From NCBI GenBank assembly GCA_014529385.2, contig CM043945.1, forward strand, positions 97,072,612 through 97,136,611: DNA of 64,000 nucleotides. The letters run 5' to 3'. Source of the stretch: Adiantum capillus-veneris. Lineage: Eukaryota > Streptophyta > Polypodiopsida > Polypodiales > Pteridaceae. A program made the translations under genes and the position numbers. The notes under the pieces are model-generated. The model had not been told where the DNA came from, ran no database searches, and worked only from the letters and a program-made list of their open reading frames with translations. Below are positions 50,030 to 63,543 of this stretch, piece after piece (position 1 is the first letter of the stretch; every line of letters starts with the position of its first letter).

Positions 50030-52265
50030 AAGGAATTAAGGACTCAAATGCTATGGCTCATATGATGCTTAACCACTTGCAATAGATCATTGGCCAACCT
50101 AAGACTCGCTCCCTGGAAGTGGATGGAGCTAGAGTTTCTTTTCTAGGAAGCATAAAATAAACGGTATCACATTCGGATGCCAACATCTTAAAGAAGGCGT
50201 TCTCCGAGGAGGAATGCTCTCACACAATGCAAGCTTTGGGCAAAGCAAAGTCACCGAGATGGGATGGCATGACTACGAAGTTCTTCAAAGAATTCTAGGA
50301 AGAGATTAAGTCTCTGATCACACGAATGGCTAACCAAGCCCTATTCAGTGGAGCTCTTGACTTGAGCATCAAAAGAGGCCTTATCAAACCGATCCCTAAA
50401 CAAGTTTGTTGCTCCCTAAACAAGTTTTTTGCTCCCACTTGAACACTGTCGCCCAATAACTATGATGTCAATGGCATACAAAGTTATCACCAAAGATTTT
50501 TCTCTCAGGCTCTCTCCCCTCCTTGACAAGGTCATCATCCCCCACCAACATGGGTAAAAGGAAGATCTATCTACGACAACATTCTGGCAGCAATGATCAG
50601 CATAGAGTTTGCATCACTCACTACAAAAAAGTGTGTATTACTACAATTGGATTTAGATAAATTGTATGGTAGGATCACATGGTATTTTATCAAAGAGGTC
50701 ATGAAATCATTGGGCTTTGGGCCCGGCTTTGGGCCGTGGATGTGTCGGTTGGTTAGCACACTGGGTGCTCGCAGCCAATATGAGCTCTTATTTAATAAGC
50801 GGATTGTGAGGACTTTTGAGGTAAAAAGAACAATTAAGCAAGGCTTCCCACTAGCTCCTTTTCCATTTTCCATTGGATATCATCCCCTGGTGACAATGCT
50901 CTAAGACAGTGCTTCAAAAGGGGAGATTCAAGGGCTATCCCTACCCAATAACAACCAACTCTGTTTGTGAATGATTCACTACTCGTCCTCAAATCTTATC
51001 CTCAAGTGATTTGGAAGGCACTAGAGATTGTGAAAACATATTCCATTGCATTAGGGTCGAAGTGCAATATTGAAAAATCTAGATTGCTCTTCCTCTCAAA
51101 AGATGACTCGTTCAATCCGGCAATGTGTTCTGGGGAGATTTTGTCCAAAGGGATGGTGTTTAGGCACCTGGGAACCCCTCTAGGTTTGGATATAACCCAC
51201 AAGCAAAGATTCTCATGGGTGTTGGATAAGATAGGGAGCAAGTTGCTTTCCCCTCGGTGGTCAAACTTGAAGCTTGGGGGATTAACCGGTGAGCTTGCGT
51301 AAAAGTGCCACAGAGCAACAAAGACCTTGGAATGGGGAGAGGTAATTAGATACTTTCACAACTTGATATCTCACTGGTCCCCTCGTCTTTCTAAGGTGGG
51401 AAGCATCATGTTGGACCCTACTTGGAGGGAGGTGGCTAGAAAGATTAACAACAAAGGGCTCCAACGACTGGGCCAGTTTTGGGACTACAATAGCAGTGAA
51501 CTCGGAAGGATCGGACCATCTAGCCCCCCAGTTCAATCTCAATGGGACTGAAAGATTGCTGGAAAATAGAGTCTTAGAACGGCTTGACAGTTGCTGCCTA
51601 CCAACTTGCGAATCTAGGTTTGATTGGAAAGCATGGAGGTGGCCCATAGAAAGAAACTTTTGTAAACCACACACCAAGGAATTTCATAACATCCTCATGG
51701 GTTTGTTGGATTGGTTCTCCCCTTTGAATAAGCAATGGTCGGAGGCAAGGTGGGTGTCAATTGTAAAGAACATTTAGTGCCCACAATAGCCGCTTGGGAT
51801 GAAGTTCTTTGTATGGAAGGTACTCTAGGGGACCTTTTCGACTGGGGTGAAGGTCCTAGCTAGAGGTATTGGTCTAGATAGATTCCTGCAATGCAGATTA
51901 GCAAGTGAGAACCTCCCCCACCTTGTCAAGGACTGCTCGAGGATATGTAGCCTAGCAAGAAAGACATGCAAGTGGGTTCAAAAGACATGGAAGGTTGGGT
52001 TATGCAAGAATGACCTCTTCTTGGGTGGGAAGGTGTTAATGAGCCAACCACTGCTAATCAGTACACAAATTGCCAGGTTTTGCTACTTTAAAGACGTTTG
52101 GAAGGCCGAGAACTGTAGAATTTTTTAGAACATCGTTGAAACAGCGAGGTTCATAGAGATCATTCAAGAAAGCAAGGAAGTGATTATTGCCATTGGGAAA
52201 CGGAGGAACTCTGAAGAGTGGAACAAAGTCCTGATTGCAGCAATATCGACGGAATTGTATGGGTA
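50030..52265 (+). pseudogene. Decayed LINE ORF2 (reverse transcriptase plus zinc-binding region)
   Basis: Reading in several frames: FFKEF near 50280, the RPI...YK-IT-...R-L...I---QHG reverse transcriptase block at 50450-50550, LLQLDLDKLYGRITWYF (50641-50690; the Asp in DLDK is the first catalytic position), and FVNDSLLVLK at 50960, where plant LINEs have (Y/F)ADD. Then come the HLGTPLG motif (51165), KLLSPRWSNLKLGG (51240), and the C-terminal zinc-binding region (51846-51960). TAG at 51775 and 51826 stand where the 16373 copy has Trp. Further stops abound. The altered active-site box and stops show it is dead. Confidence 0.75.
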
Positions 52266-52352
52266 AGAGTCTAATCCTTGGCTAGTCAAGTGCTCTACCT
52301 TTCCCATAGGGTGGCCCCACATTAGCCAATGTACTGATGTTTGCTGGAAGAT

Positions 52353-52452
52353 GTCATGGCTCAACACGAGCATGACTAGTAATTGTAATTATTTTGGGTT
52401 GAAAATATAATCCCCTCACGATTGTGAGTTTTGCAACAAAAAAAAAAAAAGT
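52353..52452 (+). other. LINE 3' stem-loops and A tail
   Basis: Stem 1 GTCATG+CTC (52353-52362) with GAG+CATGAC (52368-52376), bulged G 52359, loop AACAC. Stem 2 CTCAC/GTGAG at 52415-52428. Then TTTTGCAAC and a run of A. Confidence 0.75.
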
Positions 52453-52615
52453 CTTCAAGCTTTGAAGGTCTTGCCACATTGGCTTGCACTAGACGAGTAT
52501 CAAACTTGTCATCTCGAGGTCATAGACAATCCTTTAGCATAATCCATTGCATTGTGTGAGTGTCATTGTAGGCTCAACAAATCCCTACACTAAAAAGAAA
52601 ATCTTTGTTGATCCC

Positions 52616-52727
52616 TTCCTTACATGGTTCATAGAGATCATTCAAGAAAGCAAGGAAGCGATTATTGCCATTGGGAAACGAAGGAACTTTGAAGAGTGGA
52701 ACAAAGTTGTGACTGCAGCAATATCAG
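52616..52727 (+). pseudogene. Isolated LINE C-terminal fragment
   Basis: About 110 bp nearly identical to 52150-52250 ('catagagatcattcaagaaa'), with no tail after it. The two copies are 476 bp apart. It may come from a separate LINE or from local duplication. Confidence 0.7.
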
Positions 52728-52910
52728 AACAATCTCGTTCTCTACAACTCTCTAATAGGAAGTGCTCCGACAATTTGAAAGTAAGAGAGTAATGGCCTAA
52801 GGTGTGTGAAATTTAAGTATGATGAAACGATGGAAATCTTATGACCCCTTCCTTCATGCAACACAGCTAGCTCAATGTCATGCTCTGTGATGTAGCCTAT
52901 GTGTGTGTAA

Positions 52911-52913
<3 letters not shown>

Positions 52914-52976
<63 letters not shown>
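52914..52976. repeat. (GA)n microsatellite
   Basis: About 31 units. Confidence 0.96.
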
Positions 52977-52980
<4 letters not shown>

Positions 52981-53176
52981 CGTCCCCAATTGCCACGGTG
53001 TAAAGCGTCTTCCGACGCAGTGATGGAGCCTGGAAGAGAGATAAAGATAAATGTGTGCTCCTAGAAGAGATTTGGTGTTATTTGTGCACCCTCACTCTTT
53101 TGAATGTCATCTACTTTCTTGCTAGATTCTTATCAACACTTTCGATGAGCTCGAGCATGTCTCCAACCCCCCAATC

Positions 53177-53337
53177 CCCCCCCCCCCCCCCCTTTTTATA
53201 AGTGATAGATTTCCGCTATTAACCCCTTTGTAAAAATTAACCACACCTACAAATCGGTCCAAAGGAAACATCTTGATAGATTCCCGCTATTAACTCCTTT
53301 GCAAACACCTACTAATCTGTCCAAATCTTGTACTATC

Positions 53338-53425
<88 letters not shown>

Positions 53426-53436
53426 ACACACACACA
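53177..53436. repeat. C homopolymer, short tandem duplication and (CT)n(CA)n microsatellite
   Basis: A run of about 16 C near 53177-53192. 'gatagatttccgctattaac' recurs as 'gatagattcccgctattaac' about 70 bp on. CT at 53341-53372 and CA to 53436. Confidence 0.85.
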
Positions 53437-53697
53437 TATGCATGCAATTTCTATTACACCTCTCACTGTGCATCTGGGATTACTTTCCCCAAGGACTGTG
53501 TTAACCCTCACGGCTCACGGACACCCCATCACCTACAACGGACGTGTATTATGTATTTGGTAGAGTCAGGTACCGGGCTTGTCAGACCAATAGGAAAAGG
53601 GTAAGAGTGATCGCCGATGAGAGGCGCACTCTAACTGGGACATTCAAGGGATTAGTTGGCTAAGCATGGGCGCCCAAGTGTGAATGGGGTGAGCTCA

Positions 53698-53705
53698 TAT
53701 AAAAG
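53698..53705 (+). promoter_or_regulatory. TATA box in the gypsy LTR
   Basis: TATAAAAG about 430 bp upstream of the primer site, a typical U3 position for RNA polymerase II initiation. Confidence 0.55.
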
Positions 53706-53800
53706 CCAACTAAACCTAAAATTCACTTATTCTCTCATTTGTGCAATAGAAGAGTGCTCTTGCTCCATCTCCATCTCCATCTTCTTCTTCTTCACCTCCT

Positions 53801-53805
<5 letters not shown>

Positions 53806-53895
<90 letters not shown>
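53806..53895. repeat. Compound (TG)n(AG)n microsatellite inside the LTR
   Basis: About 20 TG then about 24 AG units. Confidence 0.96.
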
Positions 53896-53896
<1 letters not shown>

Positions 53897-54135
53897 CGAT
53901 CGAGCATTGCGGTGGCACGACGACGGTGAAGTGGTTGAGCACGACGTAGCGGCGTCTCCTTCTTCTTCCCGGCGAGGAATCCTCCACGACAGGAGCATAG
54001 AGCGGTGAGTGACACACCATTGCTCTCTTTTAAGCTTACTAGTTAAGCTAGTTGTGTGCTTGGAGCCGTCTGTGGCTCGCACACAATGTTAGGCAAGGCC
54101 CTTGCTTCGACAGTGCGGCAAGGAGCACACATTTT

Positions 54136-54153
54136 TGGTGTCGCTGCCGGGGA
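54136..54153 (+). promoter_or_regulatory. Gypsy primer binding site
   Basis: TGGTGTCGCTGCCGGGGA differs at two places from the TGGCGCCGTTGCCGGGGA site used by Athila/Tat-type plant gypsy elements. A tRNA-Asp primer is the usual assignment for that site. Confidence 0.7.
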
Positions 54154-55206
54154 ATCGCCCTACACTAAGCCCAAGAGGCACCTTGTGCTTCTCCTATTAG
54201 TTGTTTGTAGTAGGAAAGAAGAGGAAGAGGAAGAGGAATGAGTTATTTTTCTGCAAGTTGTTAATTTCTGTATTGTCTGCAAGTTCTGTGATTTCTGCAT
54301 AATGTTGTGTTTTCTGTTTGCACACAGTCTTTGCACAATTAGTAGTCGTTAGCTTGTTCGCAGTGAATGAATAAGTAGGTAGACAGTTAGCAATTTCTGT
54401 TTGCACACAGTCTGCACACAGTTTTCTGTCAAGGTTTGCCTACACACAGTCTTTGCACAGTAAGGTAGTGAGAGAGGAAGTAGGTGGACAGTTAGCCCAC
54501 TGTCAGAAAGTAGTTAGCAGAGTGGTTAACAGATTAGTTAGTAGAGTAGTTAGTGGTTAGCAGCATTGTTAGTAAGTAGATAAGGTAGTGAGCTATCTGT
54601 GAGCTGTGAGCTGTTGATAAAGAGGTTAGGTAGGTGTTGACAGTGTGTGTGGCCAAGAAAGGGTCACCTAAACCATGCGCGGTCGTCGCCTCAAACAAAA
54701 AAAAACCGAAAATATTTAAGCGTGAGTGATTGGGAGGCTACACTAAAATTTTGATCGGGATCGGGATCATTTGCCCAAGCCCGAGCGACTGGGAGGCTAC
54801 ACTAAAATTTCGATCGGGATCGGGCCCAAGCCCAGGCCCAGGCCTCAGTCCTCAGTCTTATGATATATACTAGACTCACTCTTATATATATACCCTACCC
54901 CCTCAAGAGGGAATGAGAGCATGTGGGGCAAGTCCTCCACTCTCCTCCCTTCTCTTCCCACTTACACCCTTAGACTTTCTAATTTGGGCTTAGTTCCCTA
55001 CTAGAAATTGACGGTTTTAGGGATTCCGAGGACATAAAGTGACCAAACGGAGGGCTGTAAAGCACGGCACGTCCCTCTGACCGAGACACTCGTTTTGAGC
55101 TATCATACGTTCTATTCTATAGTTGGGTCAGAAAAAAAAGGACCAAAAAATCAAAAAATAAATAAATAAGAAAAGACTTGGGTTGCAAAACACCCAAAAT
55201 TACTAG
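54154..55206 (+). other. Gypsy 5' leader
   Basis: About 1 kb untranslated leader. Contains GCACACAGTCTTTGCACA-type repeats (54320-54460), a TTAG-rich block (54480-54600) and a ~60-bp tandem duplicate at 54720-54835 ('gggaggctacactaaaattt'). Long repeated leaders are usual in Athila/Tat elements and may carry packaging signals. Confidence 0.5.
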
Positions 55207-55257
55207 GTGAGCAGCCTTCACGGGCACTCACTGACACTTCTAGGGAATCCAAGTCAT

Positions 55258-58200
55258 ATGAACCTATGCTCTGGACGAGTGTTAGAGCACGATCATATTG
55301 GTAGTTCCTCCATTTACGCGGGCACACATTATTCCTCCACCCTAGGTTCTGGACCTTCGGCCGGGACCCAAGATCCTCATATCGCGTCTAGTGATTCTTC
55401 CTCTGACTATGAAGTCATGGAGGGGTATCCTACACCAAACCCTGATAGTTCAAGTCAAGACATGCATGCCATGGGCCCACGACCCGGGTCCAGCGTGTTT
55501 AGCCGCTTAAAAGAGACCCTTAGTAGAGCTACTCGCTCCGAACATGCAATTAATGAAATAAATGAAGGGAGTGGGGAAGTAAATTCTTCATTCATGCCTA
55601 AAATAGACCCTATGCTTCTTGAGAGTGTGCATGTGAATGTTCCATCCACTGCACCTCCTGATCCTTTAGGACTATCTCCCTTTGAGGTTCTACTACCCGA
55701 TGGTAGGAGTCTTGCCGAAGTAAAAGAGATCCAACGCTATATGCAAGCAACAAGGGAGAGGGAAATTGAGAACCTACGAAGGCTGGAAAAAAGTCGAGCC
55801 CTAAAAGCAAAGGCTCCTATGACAACAATCATGCCAGCTGAGCAACCGAGTGCTCCCAAGGTAGTAGTCACGGAGGGGCAAGCGATGGGGAGCAATAATG
55901 CTTCCACTTCGAGGGAAACCTCCAGCACGCCAGGCCTAGATGGGATATTCCTAAACAAAAATTGGGAGTATGACCTACAAGCAGAAGCCTTAACTGATCG
56001 GTACATAGGACACACCTATCATGTGGGTTGGTTAGATGTTCTACAATCCACATCGCGTGCTACTAGCATAGATGAGCAACAACAGAAAGTCTGTGATGTC
56101 CTCCATAGGATTGTCGAGTTAGAAAGACAGAACACAGGGATCAACATGCCTTCAACAAGCCTAATGAGATTCTTGGATACGGGAAAGGCCAACCAACCAA
56201 CCCTATCACAAATGGAGACTCTCTCAGTGAGCCCCATTGATCCTCCATATGTTGTTTCTCTAGGAGCCTCAATACAATCTGAACCCACAAGTGGCAGCTT
56301 TACCTTCCCAGATCTAGCTCATCTTTCTCTTAATGACACTACGGCTACCATGCATATCCCAGTGGTGAGCATGACAAGAAGTACACCATGGAGTTCATTT
56401 GTTAACACTACGCCAATGCCTAGTAGCACAGTGCCCCCAACTATACCTACATGTATGTATCAATCATGTGCACCTGTCGTACCTCATCCTCATGTAGCTC
56501 CTACACCTCCGATTATTCCAAGAGCTTACAATCCACAATGGCATTATCCAAGCTCTTATACAAGTGGAGCCATGCCATTTAATAATAACATGCCATATCA
56601 GGCACCCCCTATGCCTAGGGCCACGCCTGTAAACTTTGGACCATCGTCTGGTACACCACCATACGAAATATGGGACCCAAGAGCCACGCGTATGCCAAGG
56701 CCAAGGCCAACTCCCATCTCACATGTGGTTCCAGGAGCACATACATCCATTATACCTGCTCAAATAGGAGATTTGGCAGCATTTGCTCAAACTATCGATC
56801 GCTCTATTGCGGAAAACATGCGTAGTGCACCTGATAGAGAGCCTAGGAGCAAGGCAGCCCAAGTAGCTAAGCTCACACAGAAATTCAGTGGAGACGGAGA
56901 TGCTAGAAAGCATATGGAAGTCTTTGAACATGTGTGCAATTCCTTGGAAGAGCACAATGAGCTACATAAGTGTAAGGCTTTGAGTTTGACCCTAAGCAGA
57001 AAGGCTGGAGATTGGTATAGAACCTTAAGAGTAGAAGAGAAAACGATCTACTCTACTCTTAGGAGACTGTTCTTAAAAGAATACATACGAGAGGGAGTAC
57101 TTTGGGGTGTAGCCTCTCAGCTCTAGAAAGCCCAACGAGAAGAAGGTGAATCCGTGAGAGACTTCATTAGTCGCCTAAAGAATTTGAATTCTCGATGCAA
57201 TCCAAACGAGCGATTCAACAACAACCAATTGCTCGATAGATTCATGAGGGGACTACGACATGAAAGTATTTATAATGGCCTAGTCATTAGAGGTATCACT
57301 ACTTGGGAAGCAGTCACCATGAATGCAATCCAATTGGAGGATAATTTAATGATTGCAGGAGAAAGAGTGTCTACCGAGCCGAAGTCTAGTAGCTTGCAAG
57401 CATCAAGGCATGAGCCAATGAAGATAAAGCCAATCGTGAAAGAGCAAACGATATCTGAGATGACTTTGGTAGATCTCACCAAGGCTATCCAAGAAATCCT
57501 TAGGGGTAATCGTGCTCCACAAAACACTCATATGTATCCAAGAAGGGAGAAGCAATGGTGCTCAATCTGCTTGGGCCCACATACTACGAGTGAATGCCCT
57601 ACTTTCAGAGTAAAGTTTAACGGGACTTGTAACGCGTGTGGTAGGTATGGCCATCAAGCGAAGGATTGCCTAATGCTTAAACGCATCATGGAAAATAGAC
57701 CGCCTATAGCTTGGGCAGACTCACCTCGAGTTCCTGCATTGATGCCTACCCCACCCATGGAGCAACAATTGTCATTACCGCACATGGTCCCTAGAACCCA
57801 AAATGTGGTCCAAACCACACCGTTGCCACCTCTAGTGCTAGGACCGCAACCCCCTCATCCAAGATCTACACCTATGAACCAAATAGGTTGCGAGTCATCT
57901 AGTACTTATGTAGATTGCGAAGAGGACATAGACTCTAGTATCACCTATGGAGTCGACATGCTTGAGGAGTGTCCCATGTACTATATGGAAGACCATTGGG
58001 GACAAATCAAACCGGTATATCAAGCTACCGCGTTAGCAGCGAGAGGCCAAAACATTAATAGTTTTGCCAGGAGACCACCTCTTCAGTGCTACAAATGTGG
58101 TGGACCACATCGAGTAGCTGAGTGCCCCATTAGAATGCAAAAGAATGCTGCACTAATGCAAACAAGTCAAGGGAGTGCATTGGCAATGCCAATACTCATT

Positions 58201-58395
58201 TTTAATCGTTGTGGCATAGATCATTTGATCGCACAGTGTCCTAACAATCCAAACGCGCCGAAAATCACACCATTGAACTTAATAGAGATTGTTGATGGGA
58301 CATCACACACTATAAACATAGCACCAGTGAATGCACTCACACGGTGTCGAGAAATTTGCGGTCTTGCTAGGAAAGCACCGGGCTTATGGCTGTGA
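55258..58395 (+). pseudogene. Ty3/gypsy gag, ~1,045 codons, one in-frame TAG
   Basis: The first ATG of the open frame is 55258 (a GTG lies 17 codons earlier). The frame runs to TGA at 58393-58395 with a single TAG at 57124-57126. N-terminal half: Ser/Pro-rich with a Met/Pro-rich linker (56340-56740). The capsid core starts near 56870 (AKLTQKFSGDGDARKHMEVF) and continues across the TAG (ESVRDFISRLKNL; LLDRFMRGL), so the stop lies inside the Retrotrans_gag domain and is a lesion, not a domain border. Four knuckles follow: CSICLGPHTTSEC, CNACGRYGHQAKDC, CYKCGGPHRVAEC and a fourth (RCGIDHLIAQC) lacking its first Cys. Three of the four have three residues, not four, before His. No protease or pol follows. 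The product would package RNA, but the copy is probably inactive. Confidence 0.85.
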
Positions 58396-60448
<2,053 letters not shown>

Positions 60449-60461
60449 TCCACCCCCTCTA
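60449..60461 (-). promoter_or_regulatory. Gypsy polypurine tract
   Basis: Minus strand TAGAGGGGGTGGA directly upstream of the LTR start TGTCGTGC. Confidence 0.7.
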
Positions 60462-60506
60462 AACCTGCACATCCTCCGGTATGTACCACATTGTCTCTTT
60501 GTAAGA

Positions 60507-61772
60507 TTAAAATTCTTGTACATCTTCCTTGTCTTCTTCTTCAGTGGATGATTCCAGAGCTTCATGTTCACTTTGATCTTCACTTGTGTTTTTCTCTTCT
60601 TCCTCATCCATATCTTCTAGATCATTGTCTCCTCTTCTCTTAAACATTTTAATCCTTTTTTCTGCAATGGGAATCTTTACTTCTGTACCATCTAGTTCAG
60701 ACAAGCTGTAAGTAGCATTTTCATGCACATGCTTTACAACATACGGTCCAAACCATATTTTTGAGAACTTACACATGACTGTGTGCTGGTTATCAAGGCT
60801 ACTATCATACACTAAAACCCCGTCACCTTTGTCAATTGCTTTGCTCCTGAGTCGATGTCGCTTATCAAAATAGTCCTTGTTTTTCAACCTTGCATTTTTG
60901 AGTCGTTCTTTTGCTGCTTCAATGTCTCCAGGTCTTCTCTCTAGCTGCCTTATACGCAGTGCAAGGAGATCTTCCCTACTAAGCCCCTCTTGCCAAGGTA
61001 GTACATTCCATGTGGGAATTGTATCCTCAATCGGCATCACTGGCTTTTGACCATGCATTAGCTTCGCAGGCATGTAGCCAATTATTGAGCTATGTGTTGT
61101 ACGATCAGCCCATAAAGCATATGGTAACAATTTTGGCCACTCACCAACTCTTCCTTCGCAAGCCTTGGCCAAAGCTTTGATGATAGGAGGATGCCCTCTT
61201 TCACTCTTTCCATTGCCTTCAGGGTTGTAAGCTGTAGTAAGAGAAAGCTTGATCCCTAATCTAGAAAAGAACTCCCTTGCTTCTTCGGCATCCAGTTCAC
61301 CTTGATCTGCAGTGATTTTTTCCACACAACCATAACGGCAAATCACCTCATCAAGAAGGAATTTGCACACAGCTTCTGTGGTCTTAGCTCTTAATGCTCT
61401 TCCTTCAACCTAGTTAGTTAGGTCCTCTCGTGCAAGAACCAAGTATCTCATCTTCCAGAGTCCTAAAGGCATCGTGACTAGATCCACAACCCATTTATAG
61501 TGCATGGCTAGTGGATATGTAGGGTGCAATCCATCACGATGCCGAACATTTGAATACATTTGACAAGTTACACATGACTCTACAAACTGAGATACATCTT
61601 TATACATACCCTTCCACCAGTATTTTTCTTTCATCTTGGAGAAGGTTGCCCACACACCCCTGTGTCCAGCCCATAGACTCTCATGAAACTCTTGCATGAG
61701 CTTTACTTGAGTCTCTTTTTTACATATAACCCGTTGTGGTGTAGCACCCTTTTGCTTAGGGTGCTTCCACAA
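60507..61772 (-). pseudogene. Ty3/gypsy integrase, one nonsense codon
   Basis: One frame covers 61772-60507 with a single TAG at 61410-61412. In order: HHCC zinc-binding region (FHESLWAGHRG ... CVTCQMY), catalytic core with Asp in HYKWVVDLV, Asp in ITADQGELDAEEA, and Glu in YNPEGNGKSERGH, then a basic C-terminal region (WFGPYVVKHV) and an acidic Glu/Asp tail. The D,D,E set is intact. The protein joins element cDNA to host DNA. No chromodomain was recognised. The TAG falls between zinc-binding and core regions, in a stretch (REDLTN*VEGRALR) that is normally continuous. Confidence 0.85.
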
Positions 61773-61784
61773 GTAACCATCCCT

Positions 61785-63151
61785 TTAAAAGTACCCATAT
61801 GCTTTCCTGCGTATCGTCTTGAATTCTTGTTCAGACCAATCATCGTGTTTTGTTAGAGTACTCAAGTACCTTCCAATAGAAAGCCAATCACCTTCATAAA
61901 GATCTTTCAAGAACAATTCAAGCGAATTAGTCATGCAGACATTATTACCTTTGACATGAGAGATAGAATAGAATTTTGTGCCTACATCATCTCCCTCATC
62001 AATCATTTGTGACTCATCTTCATACCTTGCCCTTGATAGCATATCTGCCACTGTATTGTCTTTACCTGCAATGTGCTTAAACTCGGGATTTAAGAAAAAA
62101 TGTAGGCAATCCACCGCAACATAGCAATGTCTAGTGTTGAGCAGCTTGTAATCATCCCAAGAAGTGGTAGACAATCTGTTTCTACAACCACACATGCACC
62201 AATTAGGTACTCTTTCCCACTTTTCAAGGCTGTAACCATACCCCATAACTCTCTCTTTATCTGTGGATAGTTTCTTTGGCGAGCACATAGTACCTTTGCT
62301 CCAAATTTTACCACATACCTGTGTCCTTCTTTGTCATCTTGCCCTATTGCCCATCCAATCCCTGTAGGACTGGTATCTACTATCACAATCACTGGCCTTT
62401 GACACTCATAGTCTACCTTTCTCAAAGTCGTTGCTGACTGGAGTAACTCCTTTAGCTTTTTCATGGATTTTACATGTGCTTCTGTCCATTTAAACTTTTG
62501 ATTCTTTCTAAGCAGCTGATAAAGAGGATCAACTACATGTGCATAATGTGTAACATAGAAGACACATGCTCCCAGAAACCTTCTAACCTCAGTGATGCTA
62601 GTGCATGTTTCTTTCATTCTTTGGATGGCATCTACCTTTGATGGACAAGGTTTCCTACCATATAGCCCAAACATGTGCCCCACAATGAGCACTTCTTTGA
62701 CACCAAACATAGACTTTTTCCCTGACAATGTAAGATTCACTTCTTCCAACCTAGACAAAATTTTATCACAATCATTTATGTGATTTACCACAAACCTGCG
62801 ACATCCCTTGAGATCCAAAGCTTCATCTTTGTCACTTTCTTTACATCCTTTGATAGGCAAATCATCAATGAAAGGCATTGTGATTTGAGGAATAAAGTCA
62901 CGTAAGACCTTATTCATCCCATTCATCATATGTGCAACCGAGTTGGGTACTCCCTGTGGCAAGGTACACATCCTTACCAAACCCAAAGGTGTCCTCATGG
63001 TTGTCAAGTCTCTGCTTTCGATTGCAAGATGAAATTGATCATACCCTGAGTAGAGATCCCCCATTGAGTAGATTGCCCTCCCTGCAAACGCCTCTGCAAA
63101 TTCATCCACAATTGGACCTGTACCTACATTTCTAATTGTCACCTTGTTCAC
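61785..63151 (-). pseudogene. Ty3/gypsy reverse transcriptase C-terminal part and RNase H
   Basis: From 63151 the frame holds reverse transcriptase blocks: YSMGDLYSGYDQFHLAI, TPLGLVRMCTLPQGVPNS, and the catalytic box FIDDLPIKG. The connection domain (VRRFLGACVFYVTHYAHV) and RNase H with Asp in VIVIVDTSPTGIGWA, Glu in IKRELWGMV and Asp in VVVETDCLPL follow. A frameshift near 62090-62110 moves the RNase H end (IAGKDNTVADMLSRA) into the frame that continues to integrase. A TAA at 61785-61787 ends that block. Catalytic residues survive, but the reading frame does not. Confidence 0.85.
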
Positions 63152-63543
63152 TGTTGCATATCTTGGATGAAGCGTAGAGAACTATTCTTCTTTGGAACTG
63201 TGAACCACCTGTTTGAGTATGGAACACAAGAAGGCTCCAAGATTCCCATTTTGATTTTCTCATTCAGTAGCTCTACTAACTTTGGCAAATGAGCCTTTGG
63301 AACCGGAATAGGCCACAGATTCCAAGGCACATGAGGTATTGTGAAAATTACCATAGGAGCTACAATATAAGGATCAACACATCCTATCTCATGTGGCTCA
63401 AATGCAAAAGCCTTACCATGCTTTGAAAGCATTTCTTTGAAGCACTTTGTCTCGTCTTGTGTTAGAAACTCCTCGCAACCAATCTGCAACTCTTGAAAGG
63501 ACTTCTTTGTGAAGGTATGCCCGATCTTTTTAGGATTCCGCAA
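63148..63543 (-). pseudogene. Ty3/gypsy reverse transcriptase N-terminal part
   Basis: Encodes the fingers region: DEIGCVDPYIVAPMVIF-like entry, VPWNLWPIPVP, KMGILEPSCVPYSNRWFTVPKK and LRFIQDMQ. A one-base deletion near 63150 throws the frame just before NKVTIRN, where the next block begins. Together with 62090-63151 it gives a complete reverse transcriptase domain in two frames. Confidence 0.85.

Larger units (their letters stand above)
49940..52452 (+). mobile_element. 5'-truncated LINE with reverse transcriptase, C-terminal region and tail
   Basis: The longest LINE copy: coding remnants from just after the CT tract to about 52265, then stem-loops (52353-52376, 52415-52428), TTTTGC and an A tail ending near 52452. 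Target duplication not found. The 5' boundary is set only by where coding similarity begins. Confidence 0.75.
53499..54131 (+). repeat. Probable Ty3/gypsy 5' LTR
   Basis: The right edge is fixed by the primer site at 54136. The left edge at TGTTAACCC is only a guess from the TG terminus. The region carries a TATA element (TATAAAAG, 53698-53705) and a (TG)n(AG)n microsatellite downstream of it. No second LTR was found in the window. Confidence 0.5.

Noticed and set aside
53499-53510. Firm left boundary of the gypsy LTR at TGTTAACCC
   Set aside because: Only a TG match; without a second LTR or target duplication it cannot be established, so it is kept as a guess.
57124-57126. Programmed stop readthrough between two gag ORFs
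   Set aside because: The TAG lies inside the capsid domain, not at a domain border, so it is better read as a nonsense mutation.
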